The notes beneath the pieces were generated by a model that did no database searches, had not been told where the DNA came from, and worked only from the letters and a program-made list of their open reading frames with translations. Below are positions 1 through 10,749 of a stretch of DNA of 64,000 bases, in pieces. Source of the DNA: CALJDF01 sp038121105. GTDB lineage: Bacteria > Pseudomonadota > Alphaproteobacteria > SHVP01. The DNA is taken from positions 186,001-250,000 of the forward strand of contig JAYONB010000002.1 of the NCBI GenBank assembly GCA_038121105.1, read 5' to 3'. Every line of letters starts with the position of its first letter. The stretch's first letter is position 1. The position numbers were made by a program, and so were the translations under genes.

Positions 1-2
1 CT

Positions 3-647
3 TACGTCGTCGCGGCCATGGCGCCCGACGCCCTGGGGTTCGCCGCCACGCTTCCGCCCGCCGATCTTTCGGCCGTCTTTCTCGAAGATCCGCTAATCGA
101 GGAAAAGATCGACGCCTCCGTGCCGCCCGCCATGGCCGCCTTTCGGGCCCAGCTCGAGGCCGCCGGCATGGCGTGCCGCACCGCATCGTCACCGGTGCCG
201 CTGGGCGATCTCGCGGCGTGGCACCGCACCGTCAGCAGCTACGAATTGGGCCGCGTCCATGCCGATCTTCTGAAGGTCCAAGAGCTGATCAGCCCCCGCC
301 TTGCCGCCGACATCCGCGACGGCCAGGCCCTCACGGATGACGTCTATACCGATGCGCTCTCGTCGATCATCGCGGCGCGGCAGAATTTTTGGACCGCGCA
401 CCCGTGGCCCACACTCGTTGTGGTGCCCCCGGCACCGGGGGCCGCGCCCGTCGGCACCGCGACCGGCGATCCCAACCTCATCGCGCCGATGACCGCGCTC
501 GGCGGTCCCATCGCCTCGATCCCGATCGGTCGATGTGTCGTAACCGGCATGCCGCTCGGCGCCATGGTTTGCGCCCCACCGGCGCACGACGCCCATCTCG
601 CCGCCGCCCTCTATGCCAACGATGCCGCATTCGGCACGATCACGTGA
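3..647 (+). CDS. Amidase signature family protein, C-terminal part (5' end outside window)
   Basis: The reading frame is open from the left edge and ends at TGA 645-647, so only the last 214 or so residues are visible. The tail shows the usual end of amidase-signature hydrolases: a VVVPPAPGAAPVGTATGDP segment followed by a small-residue-rich APMTALGGP stretch and a GMPLGAMV strand. The catalytic Ser-Ser-Lys region would lie upstream and cannot be checked. Such enzymes cleave amide bonds of small metabolites, or act as GatA in tRNA amidation; the divergent tail and lone setting favour a catabolic amidase. The next gene starts 17 bases downstream on the same strand, so they may be cotranscribed. 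Confidence 0.7.
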   Translation, partial: YVVAAMAPDALGFAATLPPADLSAVFLEDPLIEEKIDASVPPAMAAFRAQLEAAGMACRTASSPVPLGDLAAWHRTVSSYELGRVHADLLKVQELISPRLAADIRDGQALTDDVYTDALSSIIAARQNFWTAHPWPTLVVVPPAPGAAPVGTATGDPNLIAPMTALGGPIASIPIGRCVVTGMPLGAMVCAPPAHDAHLAAALYANDAAFGTIT

Positions 648-664
648 CACAAGGAGTATCGATC

Positions 665-1081
665 ATGAAACTCGACGGTGCCTGCCATTGCGGCGGGATT
701 CGGTTCGAAGCCGAAACCCACCCCGACAACATCGTCATTTGCCACTGCACCGATTGCCAAACGTTTTCGGGGTCGGCGTTTCGCGTGTCCGCCTTCACCG
801 AACCGAACAGCTTTCGGTTGATCCAGGGCACGCCCAAGATCTACGTCAAGACCGCCGAGAGCGGCAACAGACGACGCCAAGCGTTCTGTCCCGATTGCGG
901 CACCGCGCTCTATTCCAGCGACGATGTCGATCCGCCAAGCTTCTTGGCGCTCCGAATCGGCGGCTTGCGCCAACGCGATAGCCTCGCGCCCAAAAAAAAT
1001 CTGGTGTCGGTCGCAGGCCGATTGGCTGACCGCGCTCGACACCATCGACGGCGTCCCCACGGCGTCCTGACGCGTCGCTAG
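665..1081 (+). CDS. GFA (glutathione-dependent formaldehyde-activating-like) zinc protein with apparent C-terminal frameshift
   Basis: Start ATG 665 follows an AAGGAG site at 651-656. The protein has the zinc ligands of the GFA/CENP-V fold: C7 and C9 in CHCGG, C26, C28 and C31 in CHCTDC, and C75 and C78 in CPDCG. The frame is family-like up to LRIGGLRQRDSLAPKK, then turns into an Arg-rich tail ending at 1081. Dropping one A from the A8 run at 992-999 restores a typical ending (IWCRSQADWLTALD) with stop TGA at 1068-1070. The gene is therefore either truly frameshifted or carries an assembly indel. Function of family members is mostly unproven; substrates are thought to be small thiols or aldehydes. 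Confidence 0.8.
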   Translation: MKLDGACHCGGIRFEAETHPDNIVICHCTDCQTFSGSAFRVSAFTEPNSFRLIQGTPKIYVKTAESGNRRRQAFCPDCGTALYSSDDVDPPSFLALRIGGLRQRDSLAPKKNLVSVAGRLADRARHHRRRPHGVLTRR

Positions 1082-3108
1082 CTGCGCGGCATCGGTACCG
1101 GCGCGCCTTTGGTCGTAAAGGTCTGCGCCTTGCGCTTGCGCCCCATGCGCTTGCCCTCGCCGCCGGTGGTGCCGGTGCCGGCGGGTTGCCGCGGCGGGAC
1201 GAGGTGCTTTTTGCCGTAGCCGATCAAATCGGCGCGACCCATCTTTTTCAGCGCATCGCGCAACATCGGCCAGTTCTCGGGGTCGTGGTAGCGCAGGAAC
1301 GCTTTATGCAAGCGGCGCTGCTTCAACCCCTTTACCGTCTCGACCTCTTCCGAGGCGCCATGTCGCACCGGGCGCAACGGGTTGACGCCCGAGCGATACA
1401 TCGCTGCCGACAACGACATGGGCGAGGGCAGGAAGGTCTGCACTTGGTCCGCGCGGTACTTGTTCTGCTTCAACCAGATCGCCAGGTTCATCATGTCTTC
1501 GTCGGTCGACCCGGGATGCGCCGCGATGAAGTAGGGGATCAGGTAGTACTTCTTGCCCGCTTTCTTGGCCGCATCGTCGAACAGCTGTTTGAACCGGTCG
1601 TAGGCGCCGATGCCCGGCTTCATCATTTTCGACAACGGCCCGTCTTCGGTGTGTTCGGGCGCGATCTTGAGCAAGCCGCCAACGTGATGCGTCACTAATT
1701 CCTTCACATAGGTCGGGCTCTTGATCGCCAGGTCGTAGCGCACGCCCGAAGCCACCATGACCTTCTTGATCCCCGGCAGTGTACGGGCCTTCCGGTACAG
1801 CCCGATCAGCGATTCGTGGCTGGTGTCTAGGTTCTTGCAGATATCGGGATAGACGCAACTGGGGCGGCGGCACAGCGCTTCGGTCTCTTTGTCCTTGCAC
1901 GCCATGCGATACATGTTGGCCGTCGGCCCGCCGACATCCGAAATGATCCCGGTAAAGCCCTCGGTGCGATCCCTTATGGTTTCGATCTCGCGCAAGATCG
2001 ATCCTTCCGAGCGGTTCTGGATGATGCGCCCCTCATGCTCGGTGATCGAACAGAACGAGCACCCCCCGAAACAGCCACGCATGATCGTGACCGAGAATTT
2101 GATCATGTCCCAGGCGGGAATCTTGGCATCGCCGTAGGTGGGATGCGGCGCCCGTGCGTAGGGCAATTCGTAGACTCCGTCCATTTCCTTGGTGGTGAGC
2201 GGGATCGGCGGCGGCGTCAGCCATAACTCGCGATCGCCGTGCGTTTGCACCAAAGGCCGTGCGTTGCCGGGGTTGGCTTCCCGGTGCAACACGCGCGACG
2301 CGCGCGCATAGGCTTCGCGATCCGCCGTGACCTGCTCGAACGAGGGTAGACGCACCACCGTTCGACCGCCCTGGATGCGCGCGCCTTCGTCGCCGTCATC
2401 CAAATCGTCGGCATGAATCTCGGTCCAGCCCTCGGGCACCGACGACTTCATCAACGCAACGCCGCGGATGTCGTCGAACGTCTCGATCGGTTTCTTCTTG
2501 GCGATGCGGTGCGCCACCTCGACCAGTGCGCGTTCGGCGTTGCCGTACAACAGAATATCGCCCTTGGCGTCGGGCAGGATCGAGCGCCGTACCTTGTCGG
2601 ACCAATAGTCGTAATGCGCGATGCGGCGCAGCGAACTTTCGATGCCACCCAGCACGATCGGCACGTCGCGATACGCCTCGCGGCAGCGCTGGGCGTAGAC
2701 CACCACGGCGCGGTCGGGCCGCTTGCCGCCTTCGCCGCCGGGCGTGTAGCTGTCGTTGTGGCGCAATCGCTTGTCGGCGGTATAGCGGTTGACCATCGAA
2801 TCCATATTGCCGCCGGTCACCCCGAAGAAAAGCTCGGGCTTGCCCAGTGCGGCAAAAGGTTCGGCGCTTTGCCAATCGGGCTGCGCGATGATGCCGACGC
2901 GAAAACCTTGCGCTTCCAGCAAGCGGCCGACCACCGCCATGCCGAAACTCGGATGATCGACGTAGGCGTCGCCCGTCACCAGCACGATGTCGCAGGCGTC
3001 CCACCCCAACAGGTCCATCTCGTCGCGCGACATCGGCAAGAACGGCGCGTTGCCGAAGCGCTGCGCCCAGTGCTTGCGGTAGGAAAACAGGGGTTTGGGG
3101 TCGCTCAT
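1078..3108 (-). CDS. ygiQ: YgiQ family radical SAM protein
   Basis: A 676-residue protein close to E. coli YgiQ in length and N-terminus (FGNAPFLPMSRDEMD, then VTGDAYVDHPSFGMA). The N-terminal cobalamin-like fold is followed by a radical SAM core with the cluster motif C346-x3-C350-x2-C353 in MRGCFGGCSFC. The C-terminal part has the family's HP-rich region and a basic tail (GKRMGRKRKAQ). I chose ATG 3108 because the longer open frame (to 3336) has no homologous look before MSDPKPLF. The reaction is not known. It ends 4 bases inside the literal GFA reading frame on the other strand. Confidence 0.92.
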   Translation of the reverse strand: MSDPKPLFSYRKHWAQRFGNAPFLPMSRDEMDLLGWDACDIVLVTGDAYVDHPSFGMAVVGRLLEAQGFRVGIIAQPDWQSAEPFAALGKPELFFGVTGGNMDSMVNRYTADKRLRHNDSYTPGGEGGKRPDRAVVVYAQRCREAYRDVPIVLGGIESSLRRIAHYDYWSDKVRRSILPDAKGDILLYGNAERALVEVAHRIAKKKPIETFDDIRGVALMKSSVPEGWTEIHADDLDDGDEGARIQGGRTVVRLPSFEQVTADREAYARASRVLHREANPGNARPLVQTHGDRELWLTPPPIPLTTKEMDGVYELPYARAPHPTYGDAKIPAWDMIKFSVTIMRGCFGGCSFCSITEHEGRIIQNRSEGSILREIETIRDRTEGFTGIISDVGGPTANMYRMACKDKETEALCRRPSCVYPDICKNLDTSHESLIGLYRKARTLPGIKKVMVASGVRYDLAIKSPTYVKELVTHHVGGLLKIAPEHTEDGPLSKMMKPGIGAYDRFKQLFDDAAKKAGKKYYLIPYFIAAHPGSTDEDMMNLAIWLKQNKYRADQVQTFLPSPMSLSAAMYRSGVNPLRPVRHGASEEVETVKGLKQRRLHKAFLRYHDPENWPMLRDALKKMGRADLIGYGKKHLVPPRQPAGTGTTGGEGKRMGRKRKAQTFTTKGAPVPMPRS

Positions 3109-3313
3109 GCGAGAGGTGTGGGGCAAGTCGGATGGCGCGTCAATGCCTGTCGCGCCCGGTCCTTGCATGGGCCACATCAAATTGACTCGACGCCGGCACG
3201 GCGGCTTGGTTTGCTGCCCCCTTAAGTCGGGCCGCACCCTGGGCTCTTGCCGGTTGCCTAGCCCGCGATGCGCCCCATATGGGGGGCAGGGTTCACGCCA
3301 TGAGAGGGCCGCC

Positions 3314-3796
3314 ATGATCAAAGGATTGCACCACAACGCCTATCGCTGCCGCGATTCCGAGGAAACCCGCAAATTTTATGAGGACTTTCTCGGCCTACCG
3401 CTCGCTCACGCCTTGCAGATCGGCGAGAGTAAAACCGGTCGCGAAACCAATGCGCTACACACCTTCTACGAACTCGACGATGGCTCCTACCTCGCCTTCT
3501 TCGAAGTGCCCGACGTCGATTTCGACTTCAAGGATCAACACGATTACGACCTGCACATCGCGCTCGAGGTGCAGCCCGATGTTCTCGAACCGATGCTGGC
3601 CAAGGGCAAGGCGGCGGGCATCGAGTCACGCGGCATCGCCGATCACCACGTCATGCGCTCGATCTATTTCCGCGATCCCAACGGCTACGTGATCGAACTC
3701 ACCGCCAAAACCGACGTCCATGACGAAAACATGAACCCCAAGACCAACAACGCCCGCGCCAAGCTCGACGGTTGGCAGGCCGAAAAGGTCGCGTAA
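3314..3796 (+). CDS. VOC family (glyoxalase/bleomycin-resistance-like) protein
   Basis: A 160-residue single vicinal-oxygen-chelate protein. The opening MIKGLHHNAYRCRDSEETRKFY is the usual first strand and helix with a possible metal His (H6 or H7). DLHIALEV supplies a second His and YFRDPNGYVIELT the C-terminal Glu. This metal-ligand set would suit an extradiol dioxygenase or a lyase/isomerase, but the substrate cannot be read from the sequence. The frame is open upstream, but ATG 3314 is the start that gives the family N-terminus, just after a GAGGG site. The gene is divergent from ygiQ across 205 bases in which I see nothing else. Confidence 0.82.
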   Translation: MIKGLHHNAYRCRDSEETRKFYEDFLGLPLAHALQIGESKTGRETNALHTFYELDDGSYLAFFEVPDVDFDFKDQHDYDLHIALEVQPDVLEPMLAKGKAAGIESRGIADHHVMRSIYFRDPNGYVIELTAKTDVHDENMNPKTNNARAKLDGWQAEKVA

Positions 3797-3798
3797 CG

Positions 3799-3824
3799 AA
3801 AAAGGGGCGGCACCAGGCCGCCCC
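3799..3824 (-). terminator. Rho-independent terminator for the DUF1761 gene
   Basis: An 8-bp GC stem (GGGGCGGC / GCCGCCCC, 3804-3824) with a 5-base loop is followed on the minus strand by five T (3803-3799). It lies 20 bases past the DUF1761 stop and just after the VOC stop, so it could serve both convergent genes. The T tract favours the leftward direction. Confidence 0.7.
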
Positions 3825-3844
3825 GAAAACGTCGGCGCCGAGGG

Positions 3845-4210
3845 TCAGCCCCAGGCGCCGATAATGCCACCCATCACCACAAGGGTGATCAAGTAATAAC
3901 CGGTGCTGATCACATGGTTGATCCGCTTGCGCCCTTCAAACAGGAAGGTGTTGCTGATCACCGGCACGGCCATGCCGACCCAAAGCAACAGCCCCATCAA
4001 CACGCCGCCCCACAGCGACACGTCGCCGGCCCAACTGATCACGGCCGACAGCACGATTGCCTGAAGAAACGCCAACACCGCCGTCACGATGTACATCGAC
4101 GGTTTTGCCGATGCCTTGATCTCTTCCGGCGTCTTGCCGATGGCGTTCATCCACGCCTTTCCGGCCACTGCCGGGCTGTAGTAGATCGCGCCGATCGCCA
4201 TCGCCGCCAC
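3845..4210 (-). CDS. DUF1761 small membrane protein, 5' part interrupted by an in-frame TAG
   Basis: The open frame codes 121 residues with the family signature IYYSPAVAGKAWMNAIGKTP and four hydrophobic stretches. It begins halfway through the expected first membrane helix. Upstream in the same frame is a well-placed ribosome site (AGGAAGAGAGGGG, 4260-4272) and ATG at 4255 or 4252. That start reads MEWEVNY, then TAG (4231-4229), then AALVSVVAAMAIG. DUF1761 proteins normally run through here with a Trp or Leu, so one base change (TGG or TTG to TAG) seems to have broken the gene. Translation from GTG 4219 or ATG 4210 would lose half a helix. Function of the family is unknown. Confidence 0.7.
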   Translation of the reverse strand: MAAMAIGAIYYSPAVAGKAWMNAIGKTPEEIKASAKPSMYIVTAVLAFLQAIVLSAVISWAGDVSLWGGVLMGLLLWVGMAVPVISNTFLFEGRKRINHVISTGYYLITLVVMGGIIGAWG

Positions 4211-4303
4211 AACGCTGACCAGCGCTGCCTAATAGTTCACTTCCCATTCCATCATGTGCCCCTCTCTTCCTAATGATCGCCGTTGCTGCGATCGAACCCT
4301 GGC

Positions 4304-5107
4304 CTAGCCTAGCCCGAGATCGTGCCCCACGCATAGAAAGGTGCAGCCCACCGGCGAAGCGTCGCCGAACTGGACCTGCGCGCCGGGCGCCCAACGGAAA
4401 TAGGCGTTTTCGGTCAAATCGTGCGCCTCGTCGCCGGTCACGGTCATCCCGCCCGACAACCCAAACACCCAGGCCCGATGGTCGACCGGCGCGGGTGTGA
4501 TGGGGCCCTGCCAGTCGGGCGGCACATAAATCAGCGACACCGGGCGCGGCGTCAGCCCCGGTTGGTTGGGCAGTTGCGATAGGGGACGCCAGCGCCAGGT
4601 CTCGTGGGCAGGGTGCGGTTGCCACAGCAGCGACGGCGAATCGATCACCTTGGGCAAGGTGAACGGCGCATCGAATTTGGGCGCCGTGCCGTCGAACGGT
4701 ATCTGAATGCTTTCGTTGGGGTCGGCTTCGAACTCGGCCCCGCCGCTCGTCCAGATCAACAACGTACAACCGGTCTGCGAGACCGGTTCGGGGCGTGTGC
4801 CGTGGATGCTATAGGGCACGCGGTCCATATAGGTGCCGCCGCGAAACATGACGAGCTGACCGTCGACATCGTCGGGGCTCTCGTATTCCCAACTCGGAAA
4901 CTCGCCCGACACGAAATAGAACGTCTCGTTGATCGACAGATGCAACCGGCGGCCCAACGGGGCGGGCTCGGGCGGCACAAACCGCAAATGCACGTAGGAA
5001 TCGTTCGACCCGTCGAGGTCCAAGACCTTGCGGATCGACGATCCCATGACATGTGGCGTCCATGCCATCTCGTTGGCTTGAACAAAGTGAAAAGGCGTCT
5101 CGCTCAT
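4304..5107 (-). CDS. Two-domain cupin-fold protein
   Basis: A 267-residue protein with two beta-barrel-like halves: the first around LSINETFYFVSGEFPSWEYE, the second around RAWVFGLSGGMTVTGDEAHDLTENAYFRWAPGA. The pattern of Gly and Pro turns is that of ChrR-type or homogentisate-dioxygenase-like cupins, but the classical HxH metal pair is not evident in the first half. It is probably the last gene of a leftward operon behind the VOC gene (40-base gap). A role as sensor or ring-modifying enzyme is possible; I cannot choose between them. Confidence 0.65.
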   Translation of the reverse strand: MSETPFHFVQANEMAWTPHVMGSSIRKVLDLDGSNDSYVHLRFVPPEPAPLGRRLHLSINETFYFVSGEFPSWEYESPDDVDGQLVMFRGGTYMDRVPYSIHGTRPEPVSQTGCTLLIWTSGGAEFEADPNESIQIPFDGTAPKFDAPFTLPKVIDSPSLLWQPHPAHETWRWRPLSQLPNQPGLTPRPVSLIYVPPDWQGPITPAPVDHRAWVFGLSGGMTVTGDEAHDLTENAYFRWAPGAQVQFGDASPVGCTFLCVGHDLGLG

Positions 5108-5147
5108 CGTCGTCCTCGTTCTATGTGGTGGTGGCGGTTCATGTGCG

Positions 5148-6077
5148 CTAATTCGGCGTCACCAATTCGATCAACGCGCCGTCGGGGGTGGTGATCCCTG
5201 CCGCCCGCACGGTGCCGAACGGCGCGAGCTCGACCTCTTGGGCGTCTAACTTTGTGCCCGTCGCTTTGTCGACGCGTGCCAGCACGGCGTCCAGGTCGGC
5301 AACCGGCCAACGTAGGGCGAGATGCCCGCGGTTCGGCGGCACCGCGCGGTCGGCGACGTCGCGGCCCTCGAACACTTCCCACTGCACCAATTCCACCATC
5401 CCGAAAATGTCCGGCCGAGCCTGCATGATGGCAACTTTCTTGGGCACCTTGCCTTTGAAATTCGATGGCATTCCGAATTGGTTGATGGCCAGCCGCGTTT
5501 CGCCGTCGTACCACGGCGTCCAGCCCAGGATATCGGCATAGAAATCGCGCGCCGGTTCGATCGCCCGCACCATTTGCTGGGCGGTAAACGGCGCGCAAAA
5601 GTCGTACGGCGCAGGATCGGTCTCCGATTGGTACAACCCGAAGCACACCCCGTCCGGGCCGCGCAATACGACATTGCGGTTGCGGTGTTCTTCGAACGCC
5701 ATCAGGTCGATGTCGTTGAACGAGCCCCACCCGAGATCGGTGGCCCGGCGCAACACGCCCTCGATGTCCTTGGTGCGGATCAGCAACGAAAAGGTGCCGC
5801 CGGTGTCCCAGGGCTGGGCGCTGCCCCGGATCGATTGATGCGGCACACCGTCGATGTGGACCAGCCGCACCCAGCGGTCGCGATCCTCGGGGTGGACCAC
5901 GACGGCTTCTTCGCCGCGTGCCTGCCGCGGCAAGCCCCAGTACACAAATATGCTTGGCGAAATGGGGCCGCGATGCAGCGTCTCCCAACCGCCGATCAGG
6001 CCCAGTGCCTCAATCCAGCGATCGAGATGGCTGACACTGATGACGGCTTCTTGCCAACCGCCGTCAGTGCGCCACAT
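5148..6077 (-). CDS. Two-domain VOC family protein
   Basis: A 309-residue protein with two fused VOC modules. The first runs from about residue 10 (EAVISVSHLDRWIEALGLIGGWE) to LRGPDGVCFGLYQSE. The second runs from about 170 (IEPARDFYADILGW) to ITTPDGALIELVTPN. Two-domain VOC proteins of this size are common among extradiol dioxygenases and related enzymes; the C-terminal IELV Glu is a likely metal ligand. The gene begins 5 bases after the stop of the upstream cupin, implying cotranscription and perhaps a shared substrate. Confidence 0.72.
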   Translation of the reverse strand: MWRTDGGWQEAVISVSHLDRWIEALGLIGGWETLHRGPISPSIFVYWGLPRQARGEEAVVVHPEDRDRWVRLVHIDGVPHQSIRGSAQPWDTGGTFSLLIRTKDIEGVLRRATDLGWGSFNDIDLMAFEEHRNRNVVLRGPDGVCFGLYQSETDPAPYDFCAPFTAQQMVRAIEPARDFYADILGWTPWYDGETRLAINQFGMPSNFKGKVPKKVAIMQARPDIFGMVELVQWEVFEGRDVADRAVPPNRGHLALRWPVADLDAVLARVDKATGTKLDAQEVELAPFGTVRAAGITTPDGALIELVTPN

Positions 6078-6082
6078 CGGGT

Positions 6083-6469
6083 CTACCAGGCTTTGATCGG
6101 CGGGGTCTTGACCTCGACCGACTTGGCGTCGGTCAGCGCTTCGACGTTATGCACGACCCCCGGCGCGTTGTACCAAGCGTCGCCCGGACCGGCGATGAAC
6201 TCTTCGCCGTCGATCGTCGCTTTCACTTGCCCTTCGAGGACGTAGACGATCGATTCGTGATCGTCGTGGCTGTGCGGCGGCGAGGCCTGGCCTTTCGAGA
6301 AGGTGGTTTCGACGAAGACCATCGAGGGCGTCACCATCATGGTTTTCAGCGTCACCGGCGAACCGAGTTGGCCGCCTTCTACGTTGTCGATCTGAATGGT
6401 GTCGGCCGTTGCGTTCGACACAAACGGCGAGGGGAGGGGTTTCAACTTGCGGGCGGCATCGGCACTCAT
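6083..6469 (-). CDS. Small cupin protein
   Basis: A 128-residue single cupin with a complete-looking metal site: HSHDDHESIVYVLEG (first cupin motif, two His and a Glu) and PGVVHNVEAL (second motif His). Start ATG 6469 has a ribosome site (AAGGAGAACC) directly upstream. Proteins of this kind can be small dioxygenases, isomerases or binding proteins. It sits between an acyl-CoA ligase (80-base gap) and a two-domain VOC protein (5-base gap), so it probably belongs to their pathway. Confidence 0.78.
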   Translation of the reverse strand: MSADAARKLKPLPSPFVSNATADTIQIDNVEGGQLGSPVTLKTMMVTPSMVFVETTFSKGQASPPHSHDDHESIVYVLEGQVKATIDGEEFIAGPGDAWYNAPGVVHNVEALTDAKSVEVKTPPIKAW

Positions 6470-6549
6470 GCGGGTTCTCCTTGTTGCTGAATCACACAGC
6501 CTAGCGATGAATCCGTCCCCGACAAGGTTCGGCGCCCGGCCTGTTCGCT

Positions 6550-8081
<1,532 letters not shown>

Positions 8082-8085
<4 letters not shown>

Positions 8086-9230
8086 AGCCCGAGTTCCTTG
8101 GCGATGATGTCGCGTTGAATTTCGTTGGTTCCTTCGCCGAACGTATAAAGCCGGGCATCTCGCCAAATGCGCTGCATATCGCTTTCCGCCGAATACCCCG
8201 CCGAGGCCAAGATCTGCATCCCATCGTTGGCGACATCCAACAACGTTTCGGTGGCGATCACCTTGGCTTGCGCCGCCTCGCGACGGCAAGGTCTCCCGGC
8301 GCTGATTAGATCGGCGAGGTGATAGGTCGTCAGCCTGGCCTGATCGACGCGCATTTGCATGTCGGCCAACCGATGCCGCACGGCTTGGAACGCCCCCAGC
8401 GGTTGACCGAACTGCACCCGTGTTCGGGCATGCTCGATGGCGATGTCGACCGCGCGCTGCGCTTGGCCCACTGCGCTCGCGGCCAATCCGGCGCGCGCGT
8501 AGTGCAACGTCGACATCAAATTGTAGAACCCGCGATTGACCTCGCCCATGACGTCCGCATCGGGGACGAACACTTCGTCCAACCCAATGTCCCACGAGGT
8601 CAGGCCGGCATTGCCGATCTTCTCGAGTTCGGTCATCGCGACGCCCTCGGCATCGGGCGGGATCAACATCATGGTGATCCCATGATGTTTGGTGGCTTCG
8701 GGATCGGTGCGGCACGGCGTGACCATGTAGGTCGCTTGTTTCGCGTTGCTGGACCACGTCTTGCGCCCGGTCACCTGCCAGCCGCCGTCGACCTTCTTGG
8801 CGCGCGTCTGAATCCCGCCGGCATCGCTGCCCGCACCGGGCTCGGTCAGGGCCAGCGCAAACATCGCCTCGCCGCGGATCATCTTGGGCAACAGCGCGTT
8901 GCGCTGCGCCTCGTTGCCGTAGGTCATCAGCGACATCCCGCCGAAGCACACCGTGGTGTCGTACAGCGTGCCCAGCATCGAGGCGCGATAGCCCAAGCGT
9001 TCCTCGACCCGCGTGACGATCGACCACGGCAGGGCCTGACCGCCATAGGCCTCGGGAAACGGCAGCCCCAGCAGCCCGGCCTTGCCCAGTGCTGGCATCA
9101 AGTCGAACGGTGGCTCGTGATCGCGGTCGCGTCGGCGCAATTCCTCGGGCGGAATATGCTGGTCGACGAACCTGTCAACGCTATCCAGGATCAAACGCAA
9201 TGTGTCGTCGTCGGTTGAGGTCTTGTCCAT
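8082..9230 (-). CDS. Acyl-CoA dehydrogenase
   Basis: A 382-residue FAD flavoenzyme for alpha,beta-desaturation of an acyl-CoA. It shows FALALTEPGAGSDAGGIQTRA (FAD and substrate binding), VTGRKTWSSNA, RVQFGQPLGAFQAVRHRLADM, and the C-terminal YTFGEGTNEIQR, where the Glu is the probable catalytic base of medium/short-chain family members. ATG 9230 gives the normal N-terminus (DDTLRLILDSVDRFVDQ). It is the first gene of a leftward operon with the CoA ligase, and divergent from the photolyase gene. Electrons would go to the EtfAB pair coded at 57.9-59.6 kb. Confidence 0.9.
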
Positions 9231-9303
9231 GTGCCCATCCCGCTTGTAGGGTCCGCGCCTATAGTAGCGCACCGGCGCTGTCGTTCGAATCGGAGCGCAC
9301 CGC

Positions 9304-10749
9304 ATGGCCGCCGCCCCTGTAATCTGCCTCTTCCGCCGGGACCTCCGCCTCGCCGACAACCCTGCGTTGGCGGCCGCGGTCGCTACCGGCCAACCCGTCA
9401 TATGCCTTTTCGTGCTGGACGAAGAGAGCGGACGCCCGCCGGGCGGTGCGTCCCGCTGGTGGCTTCACCACAGCTTGACCGACTTGGACCGCGCGCTGCG
9501 CGCTTGCGGCGGCGCCTTGACCTTGCGCCGAGGTGCCACTGTCGATGTCGTCGCCGACGTCGCGCGCACCGCAGGTGCGACCGCGCTCTACCTCGCGCGG
9601 CGTTACGAGCCTCGGTCGGCCGATCTGGAGAACGCGCTCAAGGATCGGTTGGACGCAGCCGATGTGGCCGTACATCGCTTCGCCGGCACCCTGCTCAGCG
9701 ATCCCGACACCATCCGCACCGGCCAAGGCGGACCGTTCAAGGTGTTCACGCCGTTCTATCGCGCGGTACTCAAGGCGGTGCCGCCGTCTCAACCGGCGCC
9801 CGCGCCGACCAACGTCCCGTCGCCCGAATCCTTGCCGGACAGCGACGATCTCGATTCCTGGGGATTGCTGCCGCGTGCGCCCGATTGGGCGGCGGGCTTG
9901 CGCGAGACGTGGACCCCCGGTGCCGCGGGGGCCCACGACCGCCTCGACGCGTTTATCGATGGCGCGCTGACCTCCTACGAAACCGCCCGTGATGTGCCGA
10001 GCATCGACGGCACCTCGGCACTTTCGCCGCAGCTCCACTTCGGCGAGATCAGCCCGCGACAGGTCCGGGCCCGCTTGCTGTTTGCCGCCGACCGGCACCC
10101 CGAGACCGCGGCCGGCGCCGCCGCGATCGAACGCCAACTCGTGTGGCGCGACTTCGCGCAGCATCTCTTGCACCACTGGCCGACGCTGCCCGAGGCGCCG
10201 TTTCGCCCCGAATACGAAACCTTCCCCTGGCAAGACGACCCGGTGGCCCTCCAAGCCTGGCAACGCGGGCGCACCGGCTTTCCGTTGGTCGACGCCGGCA
10301 TGCGCCAACTCTGGCACACCGGGTGGATGCACAACCGCGTGCGCATGGTGGCCGCCTCGTTCCTGGTCAAGCATCTGATGGTTCCTTGGCAGGCGGGGGA
10401 GGCATGGTTCTGGGACACGCTGGTCGATGCCGACCTCGCCAACAATGTGGGCAACTGGCAGTGGGTCGCCGGTTGCGGCGCCGACGCGGCCCCTTATTTC
10501 CGGGTCTTCAACCCGATCCTGCAAAGCCAAAAGTTCGACCCCCAGGGCGTCTATTTGCGCCGCTGGCTCCCCGAACTCTCATTTCTTTCGGATAAACAGA
10601 TTCACCGCCCTTGGGATGTTCCGCCGCGCGCGCTGGCCGATGCGGGCGTCACATTGGGCAAGGACTACCCCGAACCGATCGTCACCCACGAAGTCGGCCG
10701 CGCCCGCGCCTTGGCCGCGTTTCAGGCGTGGCGTGACGGGATGTCCTAG
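9304..10749 (+). CDS. phrB: Deoxyribodipyrimidine photolyase
   Basis: A 481-residue class I cryptochrome/photolyase that would repair cyclobutane pyrimidine dimers with light. The N-terminal Rossmann part (ICLFRRDLRLADNPAL) is followed by the helical FAD domain with the family's hallmark segments: LVWRDFAQHLL, GFPLVDAGMRQLWHTGWMHN, WFWDTLVDADLANNVGNWQW and YFRVFNPILQSQKFDPQG. The Asn in DLANN, which contacts flavin N5, is present as in photolyases. It starts 73 bases from the divergent acyl-CoA dehydrogenase and shares its stop region (CTAG) with the next gene on the other strand. Confidence 0.95.
   Translation: MAAAPVICLFRRDLRLADNPALAAAVATGQPVICLFVLDEESGRPPGGASRWWLHHSLTDLDRALRACGGALTLRRGATVDVVADVARTAGATALYLARRYEPRSADLENALKDRLDAADVAVHRFAGTLLSDPDTIRTGQGGPFKVFTPFYRAVLKAVPPSQPAPAPTNVPSPESLPDSDDLDSWGLLPRAPDWAAGLRETWTPGAAGAHDRLDAFIDGALTSYETARDVPSIDGTSALSPQLHFGEISPRQVRARLLFAADRHPETAAGAAAIERQLVWRDFAQHLLHHWPTLPEAPFRPEYETFPWQDDPVALQAWQRGRTGFPLVDAGMRQLWHTGWMHNRVRMVAASFLVKHLMVPWQAGEAWFWDTLVDADLANNVGNWQWVAGCGADAAPYFRVFNPILQSQKFDPQGVYLRRWLPELSFLSDKQIHRPWDVPPRALADAGVTLGKDYPEPIVTHEVGRARALAAFQAWRDGMS

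Noticed and set aside
9278..9300. TTCGAATC resembling a tRNA T-arm
   Set aside because: No acceptor stem, D-arm or anticodon arm could be built around it; similar strings occur inside coding sequence.
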